Source of the DNA: Pyropia haitanensis
Lineage: Eukaryota > Rhodophyta > Bangiophyceae > Bangiales > Bangiaceae
Length of the DNA stretch: 64,000 nucleotides
Assembly: GCA_008729055.1 (NCBI GenBank)
Contig: SDUX01000161.1
Coordinates: forward strand, 1-64,000
Reading direction: 5' to 3'
Made by a program: the position numbers and the translations under genes. Positions 21,663 to 31,801 of this stretch are shown here, one piece after another. How positions within the stretch are numbered: the first letter of the stretch is position 1; the number at the start of each line of letters is the position of its first letter. The notes below the pieces were generated by a model that did not search any database, was not told where the DNA came from, and was given only the letters and a program-made list of their open reading frames with translations.

Positions 21663-21687
21663 TGGCGGCACCCACCGTGGCCGCGGG

Positions 21688-21719
<32 letters not shown>

Positions 21720-21967
21720 CCCACCCCCACGGGCGCGCTCGGCGGCGTTGCCGGCGCGGCAACGCGGGCGGCGGCGGCGGTCGCGGCCGCCGCGGGCGGC
21801 CGCACGCCGGCCGCGCCGCCGCCGCCGGCGGGCGGCGTGCCCCACCCGGCCGCCCGGCGGGTGGGCGAGAAGCGCAGCGCCGCGACGGGGCCGCCCGCCG
21901 CGGGCGGCGGCGTTGAGAGAAAGACGGGGCGGGAGCGCCGCGCGACGCGGGGGGCGCCGGGCGTGCC

Positions 21968-21999
<32 letters not shown>

Positions 22000-22203
22000 C
22001 GCCGGTGGCGTCGGGGGGGGGGGGGGAGTCCACTCGGCCGTCGCGGCCGCGGCGGCGGCCGCCGCGGCGGCCGCCGCCGCTGTCGCAGAGACAGACGCCC
22101 GCACCGGCCGCGCGTAGGGCGCGTAGGGGGCGGTGGCGGGGTCGAGGCGCGGGGAGCGTGGCCAGCCGCCGTCGGCCGCCCAGGGGGGCCCCAGTAGCGG
22201 CGA

Positions 22204-22243
<40 letters not shown>

Positions 22244-22580
22244 ACCCCACCCCCAACCCCACCGCCGACGCCATCCTCGTCCATATACACGGGCGGAAGC
22301 GGCAGGCGCAGCGGGGAGAGGACACCCCCGCCCCCCCCCCCCCCCCCCCCCCGCCGCCACCACCACCACGCGATACACTCGGCCACGACGGGGGCGTACC
22401 CGGCGGCGCCGCCGCCGGCGTCGTCACCGGGGACCCCCCCGCGGCGGCCGGCGGCGGCGGGCCCCACCGGTGGGGGTGGTGCCGCCGCGGCGGCCCGCCC
22501 GCGGCAGCGTCGACAGACGCGAGCGGGGGGGGGGGGGCGCCCGCGCGGCCGCGGCGGGGCGCGGCCGCCGCGCGGGGGGA

Positions 22581-22632
<52 letters not shown>

Positions 22633-22972
22633 GTACCGCCGCCGGCCGCACCCGCCGGGGGCCCCAGCGCGAGCGACCGGCTCACCCCCCCGCCGCCGCC
22701 GCCGCCGCCGCCGGCCGCGTGGCCCCGCGGCGCCGTCGGCGGCGTGCGGCCCCCCCCCGGCGGGTCGCCCCCCCCCCCGTACCGCCGGCCCGGCGCCGTC
22801 ACGGGCGTGCCCGCCGCCGACAGTGGCCGGCGCGACGCCAGCCGCGGCGTCGCCGCGGCGGCGGCGACACCCCCAGGCGGTCCATACGCGGGCGAGGGCG
22901 GGCCATAGCCGGCGCTGCCGCCGGCGGGGACGCCCGCTAAAGGCGGGGGGGGCGGGGGGGGGCCGTACGCCG

Positions 22973-23003
<31 letters not shown>

Positions 23004-23100
23004 CCCACCGCCGCCGCCGTGGTGGTGGTGGTGGTGGTGGTGGTGGTAGTGGTAGCTCCCGTCGTGGGCGCGGAGGCCAAGCGTCGGCGGCGCTCGCCGC

Positions 23101-23135
<35 letters not shown>

Positions 23136-23332
23136 ACCCCCATCCCGAGGCGACGGGGCCCAGCCGCCGCGGGCGGCCGCCGCGGGCGGCGTCCACCCGT
23201 CGCCGCCGCCGCCGCGGCCGTGCCACGGCGACGGCCCGCCGGCGGCCGACAGCGGCGACGCGTCGGCCAGCGGGTGCGCCGCGCCGCCGCCGCCGCCGCC
23301 GCCGCGTCCGTGGTGGCCGTGCTCTCCGGGCT

Positions 23333-23379
<47 letters not shown>

Positions 23380-23462
23380 GCGGCCTTGCGGGCTTGGGGG
23401 GGGGGGGTGCCGCCGCCGGGGGGGGAGGGCATGCCGGGGGGGGGCGTCCAGATGGAGGCCAT
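21528..23462 (-). CDS. Gly/Pro/Ala/His-rich protein of unknown function
   Basis: I do not recognise this protein. The AUG at 23462 (MASIWTPPPGMPSPPGGG) follows a non-repetitive leader. Seen in order: poly-Ala, a His/Gly stretch (GEHGHHGRG), a run of about ten His (23020-23050), AYGPPP-type segments, SRRPLSAAGTPVTAPGRRYG, an acidic spot (VYMDEDG), then PLLGPPWAADGGWPRSPRL and FLSTPPPAAGGPVAALRFSP in other frames, ending PSALRFGEP at 21528. Frames change at C/G runs (for example 22014-22027, 22325-22352, 21692-21721). The composition suggests a largely disordered, possibly RNA-associated or nuclear protein, but that is only inferred from composition. The low frequency of stop codons in such DNA lowers confidence that the whole span is coding. 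Confidence 0.4.
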
Positions 23463-25354
23463 GGCCGAGGGGGGTGGGGGGGGCAACCAAAACCACAAAC
23501 GTGGGCGGGAAGAGCGGGGGAGAACGGAGGGCTGGCAAAGGGGCGGAAGAGGGAGGGTGTTGGGGGAGGAGAGCGGGGGATGCGGGCGGGGGGGGGGGCG
23601 GCAACAAGGGCAGCGTCCAGGTGTAGGGAGCGCAGCGCGTCGTGGAACCGGCGGCGGCCCGACCGGACGCGATGGCGCCGCAGCGGGTCGAGGGGCGCAG
23701 CAGGTCAACGGGCACAGCCGGGAGCGGGGGGATGGACGCCCGCGGGTGGCGGCGGGCGGCGGCGGCAGCGGCGGCGTCAAGGCAACGCTGGTGGTAGCTA
23801 TGGCGGGCGGATGCCAAAGGGCGCCGCGGCCGGGGGAGGGCACGGCAACGCAGGTGGCCGCGTCCACGGCCGTCGTTGACCCTGCCCGCAGACACCGCAT
23901 CGGCGGCGGCCGGCCGGTCGCGCGCCGCCGCACGCCGCGCCTTGTGTACGTACACACCGCGGCCTGCGACGGGGCGGCCGGGCGGGTGCCTTTCCCCCCC
24001 CCCCCCCCGGCGGCGGCCGCGGGAGGCAACCGGGTGACCGGCCGGGCCGGCCGCGGCCCGGTGGCCGCGCCGTCCCCGCCCCCCCGCCCGTCCCACCCCC
24101 GCCGGCGGCTCGCGTTCAAACGGGGGCGCGCCCGCGGCGGGCGGCCGCGACCGGCGTGTACGGGTCGGGTATACCCGCCCCCGCGGGGGCCGCGGTGGGG
24201 GGCCCGCCGGCGGGCGACGCCGCCGCCGCCGACGCGGCGGGCCCGCCCGGCCCTACACTGCAGGGCGCGGGCGGCTGGCTGTTGCCGCGGCGGCTGCCGC
24301 AACACACTGTTGGGGGGGGGGCCGGGGGGGGGGGGGGGGGGGGGAGCGTGGACGGTGGGGACACGCATCCTTCGGACCGTCGTGCACCACCGTCGGGCGG
24401 GGGCCAAGGCCGCCGTCCCGTCCCCCCCCCCCCCCCGCCCCTGACGGGACCGTAGGGTGCGGGGCGCCGCCCGAGGACGAGGATTTGAAAACAGCGACAG
24501 ATGAAAGGGCCGCGCTGGCGGCGCCTCGCGGCGGGCCCGCGGAGGGAGCCGCACGCGCCGCGTGGTGCGGTGGTGCGGCCGGATCTGGCCCATTTGAACG
24601 CGGGGGGGTGGGGGAGCCTCGGGCGGTGTGGCGTGGCCGCCGTCCGGTTCTTCGTGTCAAGTAGGGACTCGTCAACACGGTGCTGTACTGACCGGGCATG
24701 GGCGCATCGGTGTTGGGAATCTGAACTTGAAATTGAACTACAAATCACAATATCATATTAAATACACGAGGGGCTTACCTAATGAACACACTTGAAGCGA
24801 CCCATGGTAAATTGGCTGTGCCTTCAATATTTCTTTCTTCTTTGCGCGAGTCCTGCACGCGCTGCCCAATCATCTGCTCTGCCTGTGAGCCACCGTTTGC
24901 ACGCGGCGGACCCCCAACGCCACGTATTGCGATTGATCCCTCTGTACTTTGGTACGATACCATCCACTGGCACGTACGGCGCCTACGGGCGGGGGGGCGG
25001 TGCGCCACGACGCCGCGCGCGCATTGCCTCGGCCGCGTTTGGCGTGACCTCGCCCCACCCCCCCCCCCCTCACAACCCTGGGCAGCCCCGTGCCTTCTTG
25101 CGGCCGGCACCGTTGGGGGCGCGGCGCTCGCGGTGCTGCGTGCCGCCCTGCGGGTGTGGGGCGCGCCCACGACGGGCGCGCCGCGAGCGTGATCCTGTCC
25201 CTCGTCGGCATTGCTGCCCCGGCTGCTGCCCGTTGCGGCTGCCCTCCAGCCCACCCCCCGCCGCTGCCTGTCGCGCTTCTCCCGTTCCCGCTCGTCTTTT
25301 TCCTCCTTCCGTTCCCCTCCCCTCCGCGTCCTTCTTCTTCCTCTCCCTGGCGCC
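23463..25354. other. Intergenic, divergent promoter region with an AT-rich island
   Basis: It separates a minus-strand gene (ATG 23462) from a plus-strand gene (ATG 25355). 23520-24640 is G/C-run rich with no gene seen. 24640-24990 is much richer in AT and holds TATTAAATACA near 24753, so it may be promoter DNA. A minus-strand frame ending in AG|GTAAGC at 24771-24776 could instead be an exon edge. 25190-25354 is a pyrimidine-rich leader. Confidence 0.4.
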
Positions 25355-25631
25355 ATGGCCGCCGCCTTTGCGGTCGCAGCGTCGGCGGCGCTCCTCGCGG
25401 ATCGCCGCCGCGGCTGGGCGCGGGGCGCCGCCGCCGCGGCGGCGGCGCACCCCCCCCCCCCCCTTCCCCGCGCACGGGCGGCGCCCGCCCGCCCCGCCCG
25501 CGCCATTGTGCCCGTCGCGGCGCTGCCGCCGCCGCCGGCGGGCGGCCCCGGCGTGTCGGTGCGCGTCGACGTGGCGGCGCCGGCGCTGCCGCCGCCGCCG
25601 CCGGCGGGCGCCCCCCCCGCGGCGGGCACCC

Positions 25632-25668
<37 letters not shown>

Positions 25669-26806
25669 ACGCTTCCGCGCGGCGCCCACCCCCGTGCAGG
25701 CCGCGGCGGCGGCGGTCGCCGCGGCGGTCGTGCTGCGCGCCGCGGCGCGGGTGTCGCGGCTGCTCCGCGCGCGGTCCTACCTGGCCCGCTCCGCCCGGCG
25801 GCGGGACGATGCTGGCAACGTGGTGGCCGCGGCGGGCGGCGCGGCCGCCGCGGCGGGCGAGGCGGGGGAGCTCAAAAAGGATATCGGCGACTTTTACGAT
25901 GAGCGGTCGGCGGCGTGGGAGAGCGTCTGGGGCGAGCACATGCACCACGGGCTGTACGACACGCCGGCGACGGCGGACGATGACTACGCGGCGCAGGTGG
26001 AGACGATGCGCCGGCTGCTGCGGGTGGGGGGGGTGGACGCCCTCCCCGCGGGCGCGGCCGTCCTCGACGTCGGCTGCGGTATCGGCGGCGCGTCGCGGTT
26101 CCTCGCCAACCGCTTCCGGGGGGTGACCGTCCAGGGGGTGACGCTGTCGCCGGCGCAGGCGGCGCGCGCCGCGCAGATCACCGAGCTCTTTGGCCAGAGC
26201 GACAGCGTGACCACGTCCGTCGCCGACGCGCTCGCCCTGCCCTACCCCGACGCCTCGTTTGACCTCGTCTGGTCGCTGGAGAGCGCGGAGCACATGCCGG
26301 ACAAGCCGGCGCTGCTCGCCGAGCTGACGCGCGTCCTCAAGCCGGGCGGCCGGCTGCTGATGCTCGCCTGGTGCGAGCGCGAGACCGCCGCCGCGGGGGT
26401 CGGCGGCACGCCGGCGCCGCTCTCCCTCGACGAGCGCTACGTCCTCGCCCGCATCCGCGACGAGTACTGCCTCCCGCGGCTGGCCGCGCCGTCCGAGTAC
26501 GCGGCCGCCGCGGCCGCGGCGGGGCTGGCCGTCTCTGTCACGGACGACTGGACGGCGGCGGCGGCGCCGTTTTGGGGGCGCGTCGCGCGGAGCGCGTGGC
26601 GGCGGCCGGCGGGGTGGGCGGCGCTCCGCCGCGGCGGGCTGCGGCTGGCCCGGTCGGCGGTCGCGGTCAAGTACGTGCAGGAGGGGATCCGGCGGGGGGC
26701 GTTCCGCCTGGCGGTGATGGTCGCGACCAAGCCGGGGGGGGGGGTGGGGAATGGGGCGCCCGCCGCGGCAGCCGCGGCGGACGTCGCGGGCCGGGCGGTG
26801 CAGTGA
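25355..26806 (+). CDS. VTE4: Gamma-tocopherol C-methyltransferase, plastid
   Basis: The 483-residue protein is uninterrupted. S-adenosylmethionine-dependent methylation of gamma- to alpha-tocopherol is the expected reaction, at the plastid envelope or plastoglobules. After an Ala/Pro-rich N terminus of about 170 residues (transit peptide plus extension, much longer than in plants) comes the family signature LKKDIGDFYDE...WGEHMHHGLYD. Then the SAM-binding motif VLDVGCGIGG (near residue 237), the post-I/II region WSLESAEHMPDK, and motif III LKPGGRLLMLAWCERE. The start at 25355 (GCCATGG context) follows a long C/T-rich leader. Related plastid methyltransferases acting on other quinols are the main alternative, but the EHMHHG signature favours VTE4. 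It is convergent with the FGAM synthase gene, about 400 bases away. Confidence 0.88.
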
Positions 26807-27211
26807 GTCGTGGCTCTGGGGGTTGATTGACTGCGTAGGCCGTGCGGGGTGCGTTTTGTGTTCTTTTTTTTTTTGATGTGGGTCGTGCTTGGTTGCCGCG
26901 TTGTGTTTTTTTTGGGTTGGCGTGTGCCATATTTTTTTGTCTTGGCGTGTGATCTGTTTGGTCAGTGCATTTTTTTTTTCGTCACTGCTCTCCTCTTGTC
27001 GCGCGGCTTATGCGGGGTATCCCTGCAGGACGGCGCGGGCCGCGTGGGGTGGCGGGCACCACCGCCACACCGCGCACGCTCAGGGCGCAACAGACGAGTA
27101 CCGGCTCGATGATCACGGAACGCTTGGGTCGATCCCCGGCGGCCAACCGCGCAGCAAGGCCCGCATGGCAGGGCCAGGCGCGCGCGCGCCCACCCCCCTT
27201 CCCCCCGCCCC
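26807..27211. other. Shared 3' region between convergent genes
   Basis: T-rich on the plus strand (T-runs at 26865-26875, 26905, 26970), as expected for the 3' end of the methyltransferase transcript. No gene was seen. Confidence 0.5.
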
Positions 27212-30200
27212 CTACGCGCAGCTCTCTTCGCACCAGGTGCGGGCGTTTTGAAACATGCGCAGCCACGGGCTCGCGGCCAGCTGCTCCCGCATGCCGCCCG
27301 GCAGGTAGGGCCACTGCCACAGCTGCGCCGCGCGCTCTGGGTGGGGCATCATCGCCAGGTGCCGCCCGTCGGGCGACGTCAGCGCCGCGATCGCGTCGGC
27401 CGAGCCGTTGGGGTTGGCCGGGTACGCCTGCGTCGGCTCCCCCGCGTCGTCCACGTAGACGACCGCCGCCAGTCGCTGCGCGCGGACCGCGTCGAGGACG
27501 GTCGGGTCGGGAAAGTAGGCGCGGCCTTCGCCGTGCGCCGACCAGACGCCGAGCACCGAGCCGCCCATGCCGCGAAGCAGCACCGACGGCGAGTCGCTGA
27601 TGCGGACGGCCGACCAGCGGCTCTCAAACCGGCCGCTCGTGTTGTGCACAAAGCGGGGCTGCGACGCGGACGGCGCGCGGTCGACGGGCCCAAACGGCAC
27701 GACGCCGAGGAGCGCCAGCAGCTGGCAGCCGTTGCAGATGCCCAGCGAAAACGTGTCGGGGCGGCCGAGGAAGGCCTCCACCTGGTCCCGCACCGCGTCG
27801 CGGTAGCGGACGACGCCGGCCCAGCCCTTGGCCGAGTCGAGCACGTCCGCGTAGGAGAAGCCGCCGACAAAGACGGCACCCCGAAAGCCGTCGAGCGTGA
27901 CGCGGCCCTCGGCGAGGTCGCTCGTCGACACGTCCCACGGGTCCATGCCCGCCAGGTGCAGCGCCGCCGCCATCTCGCGGTCCCCGTTGGAGCCCTCCTC
28001 GCGGATGACCGCGACCCGCACCTTGGCCGGCGCCGCCATCACCGCCGCGGGTGTTGGCGCGGGCGTGAAGGTGAGGGCGTAGGAGGGGCCAACGCGGGCG
28101 GCCAGGCCTGCCTGCTCCTCCGCCACACACGCCGGGGCCGCCTGCTGCCGCTCCAGCTGGAACGACGTCTCCTCCCACAGGTCCCGCAGCGCCCGCACGT
28201 CGCCGCCCGGCAGCAGCTCCACGCCCCGGTCCTTGACGCTGACCACCTTGTCCGCGCGGCTGGTGGCAATGACCGACACGGGCACGCCCGCGGCCTCGAG
28301 CGCCGCCGCCACCGCCGCGCTGTCTGCGCCCGACGCCACCTCCAGCAGCACCCCCAGCTCCTCGGCAAAGAGGGACGACGCCCACGGCGCGGCGGCCGAC
28401 GCACCGGTCGCATCCGCGTCGGCGGCCGCCAGCGCCGCCGAGTCCACCACCACGTCCACCCCGCAGTTGCCGGCAAACGCCATCTCCAGCACCGCCGTCA
28501 GCACGCCCCCATCACTCACATCGTGGTAGGCCAGGACACGCCCCGCGCCGTGCTCAGCCTGAATAGCGTCAAAGGCCGCCCGCAGGGTGTCGCCGCCATC
28601 ATCCACGTCGGGCGGCGCGCCCCCCAGCTGCCCATACACGTGCGCGAGCGCCGAGCCGCCCAGCCGCCGCCGACCGCGGGCAATGTCGACCAGCAGCACG
28701 TCACTGCCGCCGGGGCGCTTGAGGTCGGGCGTCCACGCCACCCGCACGTCCGGCACATTGACATACGCGGTCATGACGAGCGTGCCGGGTGCCTTGACCG
28801 TCTCGGTAGTCGCGGCAGCGGCGTCCGCCCCCTCCCCGTCGGCGCCACCACCCGGGCACAGGGCCGCCATCGAGAGGCTGTCCTTGCCACCGTCAATCGA
28901 GATCTCCAACCGAATCATGACGTCCCGCAGGGCGGCCGCGGCATCGTAGATGGCGGCGCCTTCGTGCTCCATCTTGGCCGCCCACATCCAGTTGCCCTCG
29001 CACTTGACGTCGGGGAGCGACGAGATGGCGGCAGCGCCCAAGTTGGTCAGCATCTCCCCCACAGACATGCGCGCCATGGCCGCGGGCGACAGGGCGGTCA
29101 GGGACGGCCGCTCGCCAATGGCGGTGGCCCCGCCCGACAGGTCCAGCGTGGAGGTCGCCACCACCGCCACGTCGGCCAACGGCAGCTGCAGGGGGCCAAC
29201 GCACTGCTGCTGCGCGACGAGGCCCGTCACTGAGCGGTCGACCTTGGTGGTGAGGAACCGCTTGGAGCCCACCGACATGAGCCTCAGCACCCGGTCGAGG
29301 ATGTCGGCCAGGCACACGCCGGCAGGGAGCGCAACGGGCGCCCGCGGCAGCGGCTCGCCGCGGGTATCCACAAACGTCTTTTGGGGCAGGTCCCCGAGCA
29401 CGTCCTCCAGGTCCAGGTCTTCCACGTTGGCCCCCAGCTCCGAGTCGTACAGCGTCACCCGGCCCGACCCGTCAATGGTGCCGAGGCACACCGACACCAC
29501 CTTTTCTCGCGCGCACAGCGCCTCAAAGAGCGGCAGCGATTCCGGGCGGAGGAGCAGGCCAAACTGCTCCTGGTACTCGGCGCCCCAAATCTCCAGCGCC
29601 GACAGCGACGCGTCGCCCACCCAGATGCGGCGGAGGTCAATCGTCGCGCCGCCCGGATAGATGAGCTCCTTGACCACGTTGCAGTTGCCGCCGGCGCCCT
29701 GGTCGTGCAGCGACACGATGGGGTTCCCGTCGCCCAGCTCCACACACGCCCGCAGCACGCGGACGACCTTTTGCGCCATCTCCGCGTCGCCCCGCTGGAC
29801 GGCGTTAAAGTCTAGGTCGTCCCGGTTGGCGCCCTGCACCATCGACGACGCGGCGCCGCCACCCATGCCAATCCGGTACGCGGGCCCGCCCACCTTGACG
29901 ACGCACAGCCCCACGTCCGCGGTGCCCTTCCACGCGTGCGAGTGGTCCATGGAGCCCATGCCGCCCGAAAACATGATGGGCTTGACGTACTCCCGGCGCT
30001 CCCCCCCCGGCAGGCGGAGGCCGTAGGAGCGGGCAAAGCCCGACACGACCGGCTCCCCAAACTTGTTGCCATAGTCGGACGCCCCGTTGGACGCCTGCAC
30101 CGCGATCGTCAGCGGGCTCGCCAGCCGCGACGGGTACCGGAACGCCGCGTCCTCCCACGGCAGCGGGTAGCCGGGGATCCGCAAGTTGCCGACCGAGTAG

Positions 30201-31801
30201 CCCGCAGACGCGACGGAGACGAGGGAGCCCACCCCCGTCGCCGCCGTATCCCGGATCCGCCCGCCCGTGCCCGTCTCCGCGCCCGCAAACGGGGCCACCC
30301 CCGACGGGAAGTTGTGCGTCTCGGCGGTGAAGAGGAGGTCCCGGTCGCGCGTGACGGGCGCGAGCCGCGACGGCGCGCCGGGTGTGGCCGGCAGCAGCAC
30401 CGGCAGCGGGCCGCCACGGATGGTGGACGAGTTGTCGGCAAACGCCACCACCGAGTTGCTCTTGTCCCCCCGCACGGTGAGCGTCTCCTTGACCATTGCC
30501 AGCAGGTGCTTCTCGGGGATGGGGGACCCGTCAATGACGAGGCGGCCCATGAAAAACCAGTGGCGAGAGTGCTCCGAGTTGCTCTGCGCCATGTCAAACA
30601 GCTCCACCGACGTCGGGTCACGCCCAAGCTTGCCCACAAACAGGTCGTAATAGTACTGGAGGTCCCAGTCGTCAAAGCCGAGGCCCATCTCGGTGTTGAC
30701 CGCCTCGAGGGCGGCGCGCCCCTCGGCCAGCAGCGGCACCGTATACGTCGCCGCGGGCGTCAAGCCGCTGTCCATCGACGTCAGCGGTGCGCCGTACACC
30801 GTCTCGGTCATGCGGTCGTGGACGGCGGCGGCAAACGCGGCGGCGGCGGCCGAGTCGGCGGGCACGGGCGCCCCCCCCGGCCCTGCCAGCAGGTACCGGC
30901 GGGAGCGCTCCAGCCGGCTGATCCCGCCCACCCCACACGCCGCGCAGATGGACACCGCGTTGGACGACCACGCGGTCTGGAAGTTGAGGCGGGGCCCCAC
31001 CTCCAGCACCGCCCCGCCCGCGCCGCCGGGCGCCACCAGGTGCGGCGCCATCCGCAGCGCCGTCGGCTCGTACGTCTCGGCGAGGAGCCACTCGAGCACC
31101 GCCCGGCCCGCGTCGGGGAGGGCGGCCGCGCCGCCCTCCAGGAGCACATTGAAGCAGTCCTCCCGCGTCACGGTCGCGCCGTCGCCGGCGGCCGCCACCG
31201 CCGCGCGGACCGCCACAGCGTCGGGGGGGACGGGCCGGTACCAGCGGCACACCACCGCCTCGGCCGCCGCAGCCGGGGCGGGAGCCATCGACGACGACGA
31301 CGACGACGGCGGCGGGGGCGGGGGGGTCGACGCCGCCGCCGACGCGGCCGCCGCCGGCGTTGCTGGCACCGAGCAGCGCGGCGCGGCGGCGGCGGCGGCG
31401 CGGCTGCTGCGGGCGGCCCCAGACGCCCGACGGCGGCTCGCCGCCGAGCTCAGGGAAGCAGCGGCGGGGGCGGCGCCGATGGCGCCGCCGCTGGCGCCAC
31501 TGCCGAGGGCGGGAAACGCGCCCGACCGGGCGCCCGCCAGGGGTGGCACAAACGCGGCGGCGGCGGCGGCGCCATCGGGGAGGGGGGGGGGGGCATCGCG
31601 GCGGCTGCGGCGTGGCGGCGACGGAGACGGCCGCGCAGCGACGCCGCAGACGGGACGCGGCGTCAATGGCAAGACGGCGCGGCGGGGGGGGGGCGGGGCG
31701 TCGACGGCCGCGGCCGCTTTCGTGACGCCGCGGGATCGGCCGTCCCGCGGGTCCATGTTCCGTGTGCAACCGCAGATCCCGACACAGTCCGCGGAATCCA
31801 T
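27212..31801 (-). CDS. PFAS: Phosphoribosylformylglycinamidine synthase (FGAM synthase), organelle-targeted
   Basis: A single uninterrupted exon of 1,529 codons. The large-type enzyme converts FGAR plus glutamine and ATP to FGAM, step four of purine synthesis. Seen: an N-terminal PurS-like region (VCRWYRPVPPDAV...), the central ATPase halves with AQSNSEHSRHWFF, LFTAETHNFPSGVAPF, GTGGRIRD, FSGGMGSMDHSHAWKG, DQGAGGNCNVVKEL and ISIDGGKDSLSM, and a C-terminal glutamine amidotransferase with nucleophile Cys in LGICNGCQ (near residue 1,356) and catalytic His in MMPHPER. About 170 N-terminal residues (Arg/Ser/Ala/Pro) exceed the usual length and look like a plastid or mitochondrial targeting extension. 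The first in-frame AUG is 31801; 31756 (MDPRDG) and 31288 (MAPAPAAA) are alternative starts. No missing catalytic residue was noticed. Confidence 0.95.
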   Translation of the reverse strand: MDSADCVGICGCTRNMDPRDGRSRGVTKAAAAVDAPPPPRRAVLPLTPRPVCGVAARPSPSPPRRSRRDAPPPLPDGAAAAAAFVPPLAGARSGAFPALGSGASGGAIGAAPAAASLSSAASRRRASGAARSSRAAAAAAPRCSVPATPAAAASAAASTPPPPPPSSSSSSMAPAPAAAAEAVVCRWYRPVPPDAVAVRAAVAAAGDGATVTREDCFNVLLEGGAAALPDAGRAVLEWLLAETYEPTALRMAPHLVAPGGAGGAVLEVGPRLNFQTAWSSNAVSICAACGVGGISRLERSRRYLLAGPGGAPVPADSAAAAAFAAAVHDRMTETVYGAPLTSMDSGLTPAATYTVPLLAEGRAALEAVNTEMGLGFDDWDLQYYYDLFVGKLGRDPTSVELFDMAQSNSEHSRHWFFMGRLVIDGSPIPEKHLLAMVKETLTVRGDKSNSVVAFADNSSTIRGGPLPVLLPATPGAPSRLAPVTRDRDLLFTAETHNFPSGVAPFAGAETGTGGRIRDTAATGVGSLVSVASAGYSVGNLRIPGYPLPWEDAAFRYPSRLASPLTIAVQASNGASDYGNKFGEPVVSGFARSYGLRLPGGERREYVKPIMFSGGMGSMDHSHAWKGTADVGLCVVKVGGPAYRIGMGGGAASSMVQGANRDDLDFNAVQRGDAEMAQKVVRVLRACVELGDGNPIVSLHDQGAGGNCNVVKELIYPGGATIDLRRIWVGDASLSALEIWGAEYQEQFGLLLRPESLPLFEALCAREKVVSVCLGTIDGSGRVTLYDSELGANVEDLDLEDVLGDLPQKTFVDTRGEPLPRAPVALPAGVCLADILDRVLRLMSVGSKRFLTTKVDRSVTGLVAQQQCVGPLQLPLADVAVVATSTLDLSGGATAIGERPSLTALSPAAMARMSVGEMLTNLGAAAISSLPDVKCEGNWMWAAKMEHEGAAIYDAAAALRDVMIRLEISIDGGKDSLSMAALCPGGGADGEGADAAAATTETVKAPGTLVMTAYVNVPDVRVAWTPDLKRPGGSDVLLVDIARGRRRLGGSALAHVYGQLGGAPPDVDDGGDTLRAAFDAIQAEHGAGRVLAYHDVSDGGVLTAVLEMAFAGNCGVDVVVDSAALAAADADATGASAAAPWASSLFAEELGVLLEVASGADSAAVAAALEAAGVPVSVIATSRADKVVSVKDRGVELLPGGDVRALRDLWEETSFQLERQQAAPACVAEEQAGLAARVGPSYALTFTPAPTPAAVMAAPAKVRVAVIREEGSNGDREMAAALHLAGMDPWDVSTSDLAEGRVTLDGFRGAVFVGGFSYADVLDSAKGWAGVVRYRDAVRDQVEAFLGRPDTFSLGICNGCQLLALLGVVPFGPVDRAPSASQPRFVHNTSGRFESRWSAVRISDSPSVLLRGMGGSVLGVWSAHGEGRAYFPDPTVLDAVRAQRLAAVVYVDDAGEPTQAYPANPNGSADAIAALTSPDGRHLAMMPHPERAAQLWQWPYLPGGMREQLAASPWLRMFQNARTWCEESCA

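Noticed and set aside
24770..24800. GGCTTACCTAATG resembling the 5' end of U1 snRNA
   Set aside because: Only the splice-site-pairing word matches; the following sequence does not fold into the U1 stem-loops and no Sm site was found at the right place.
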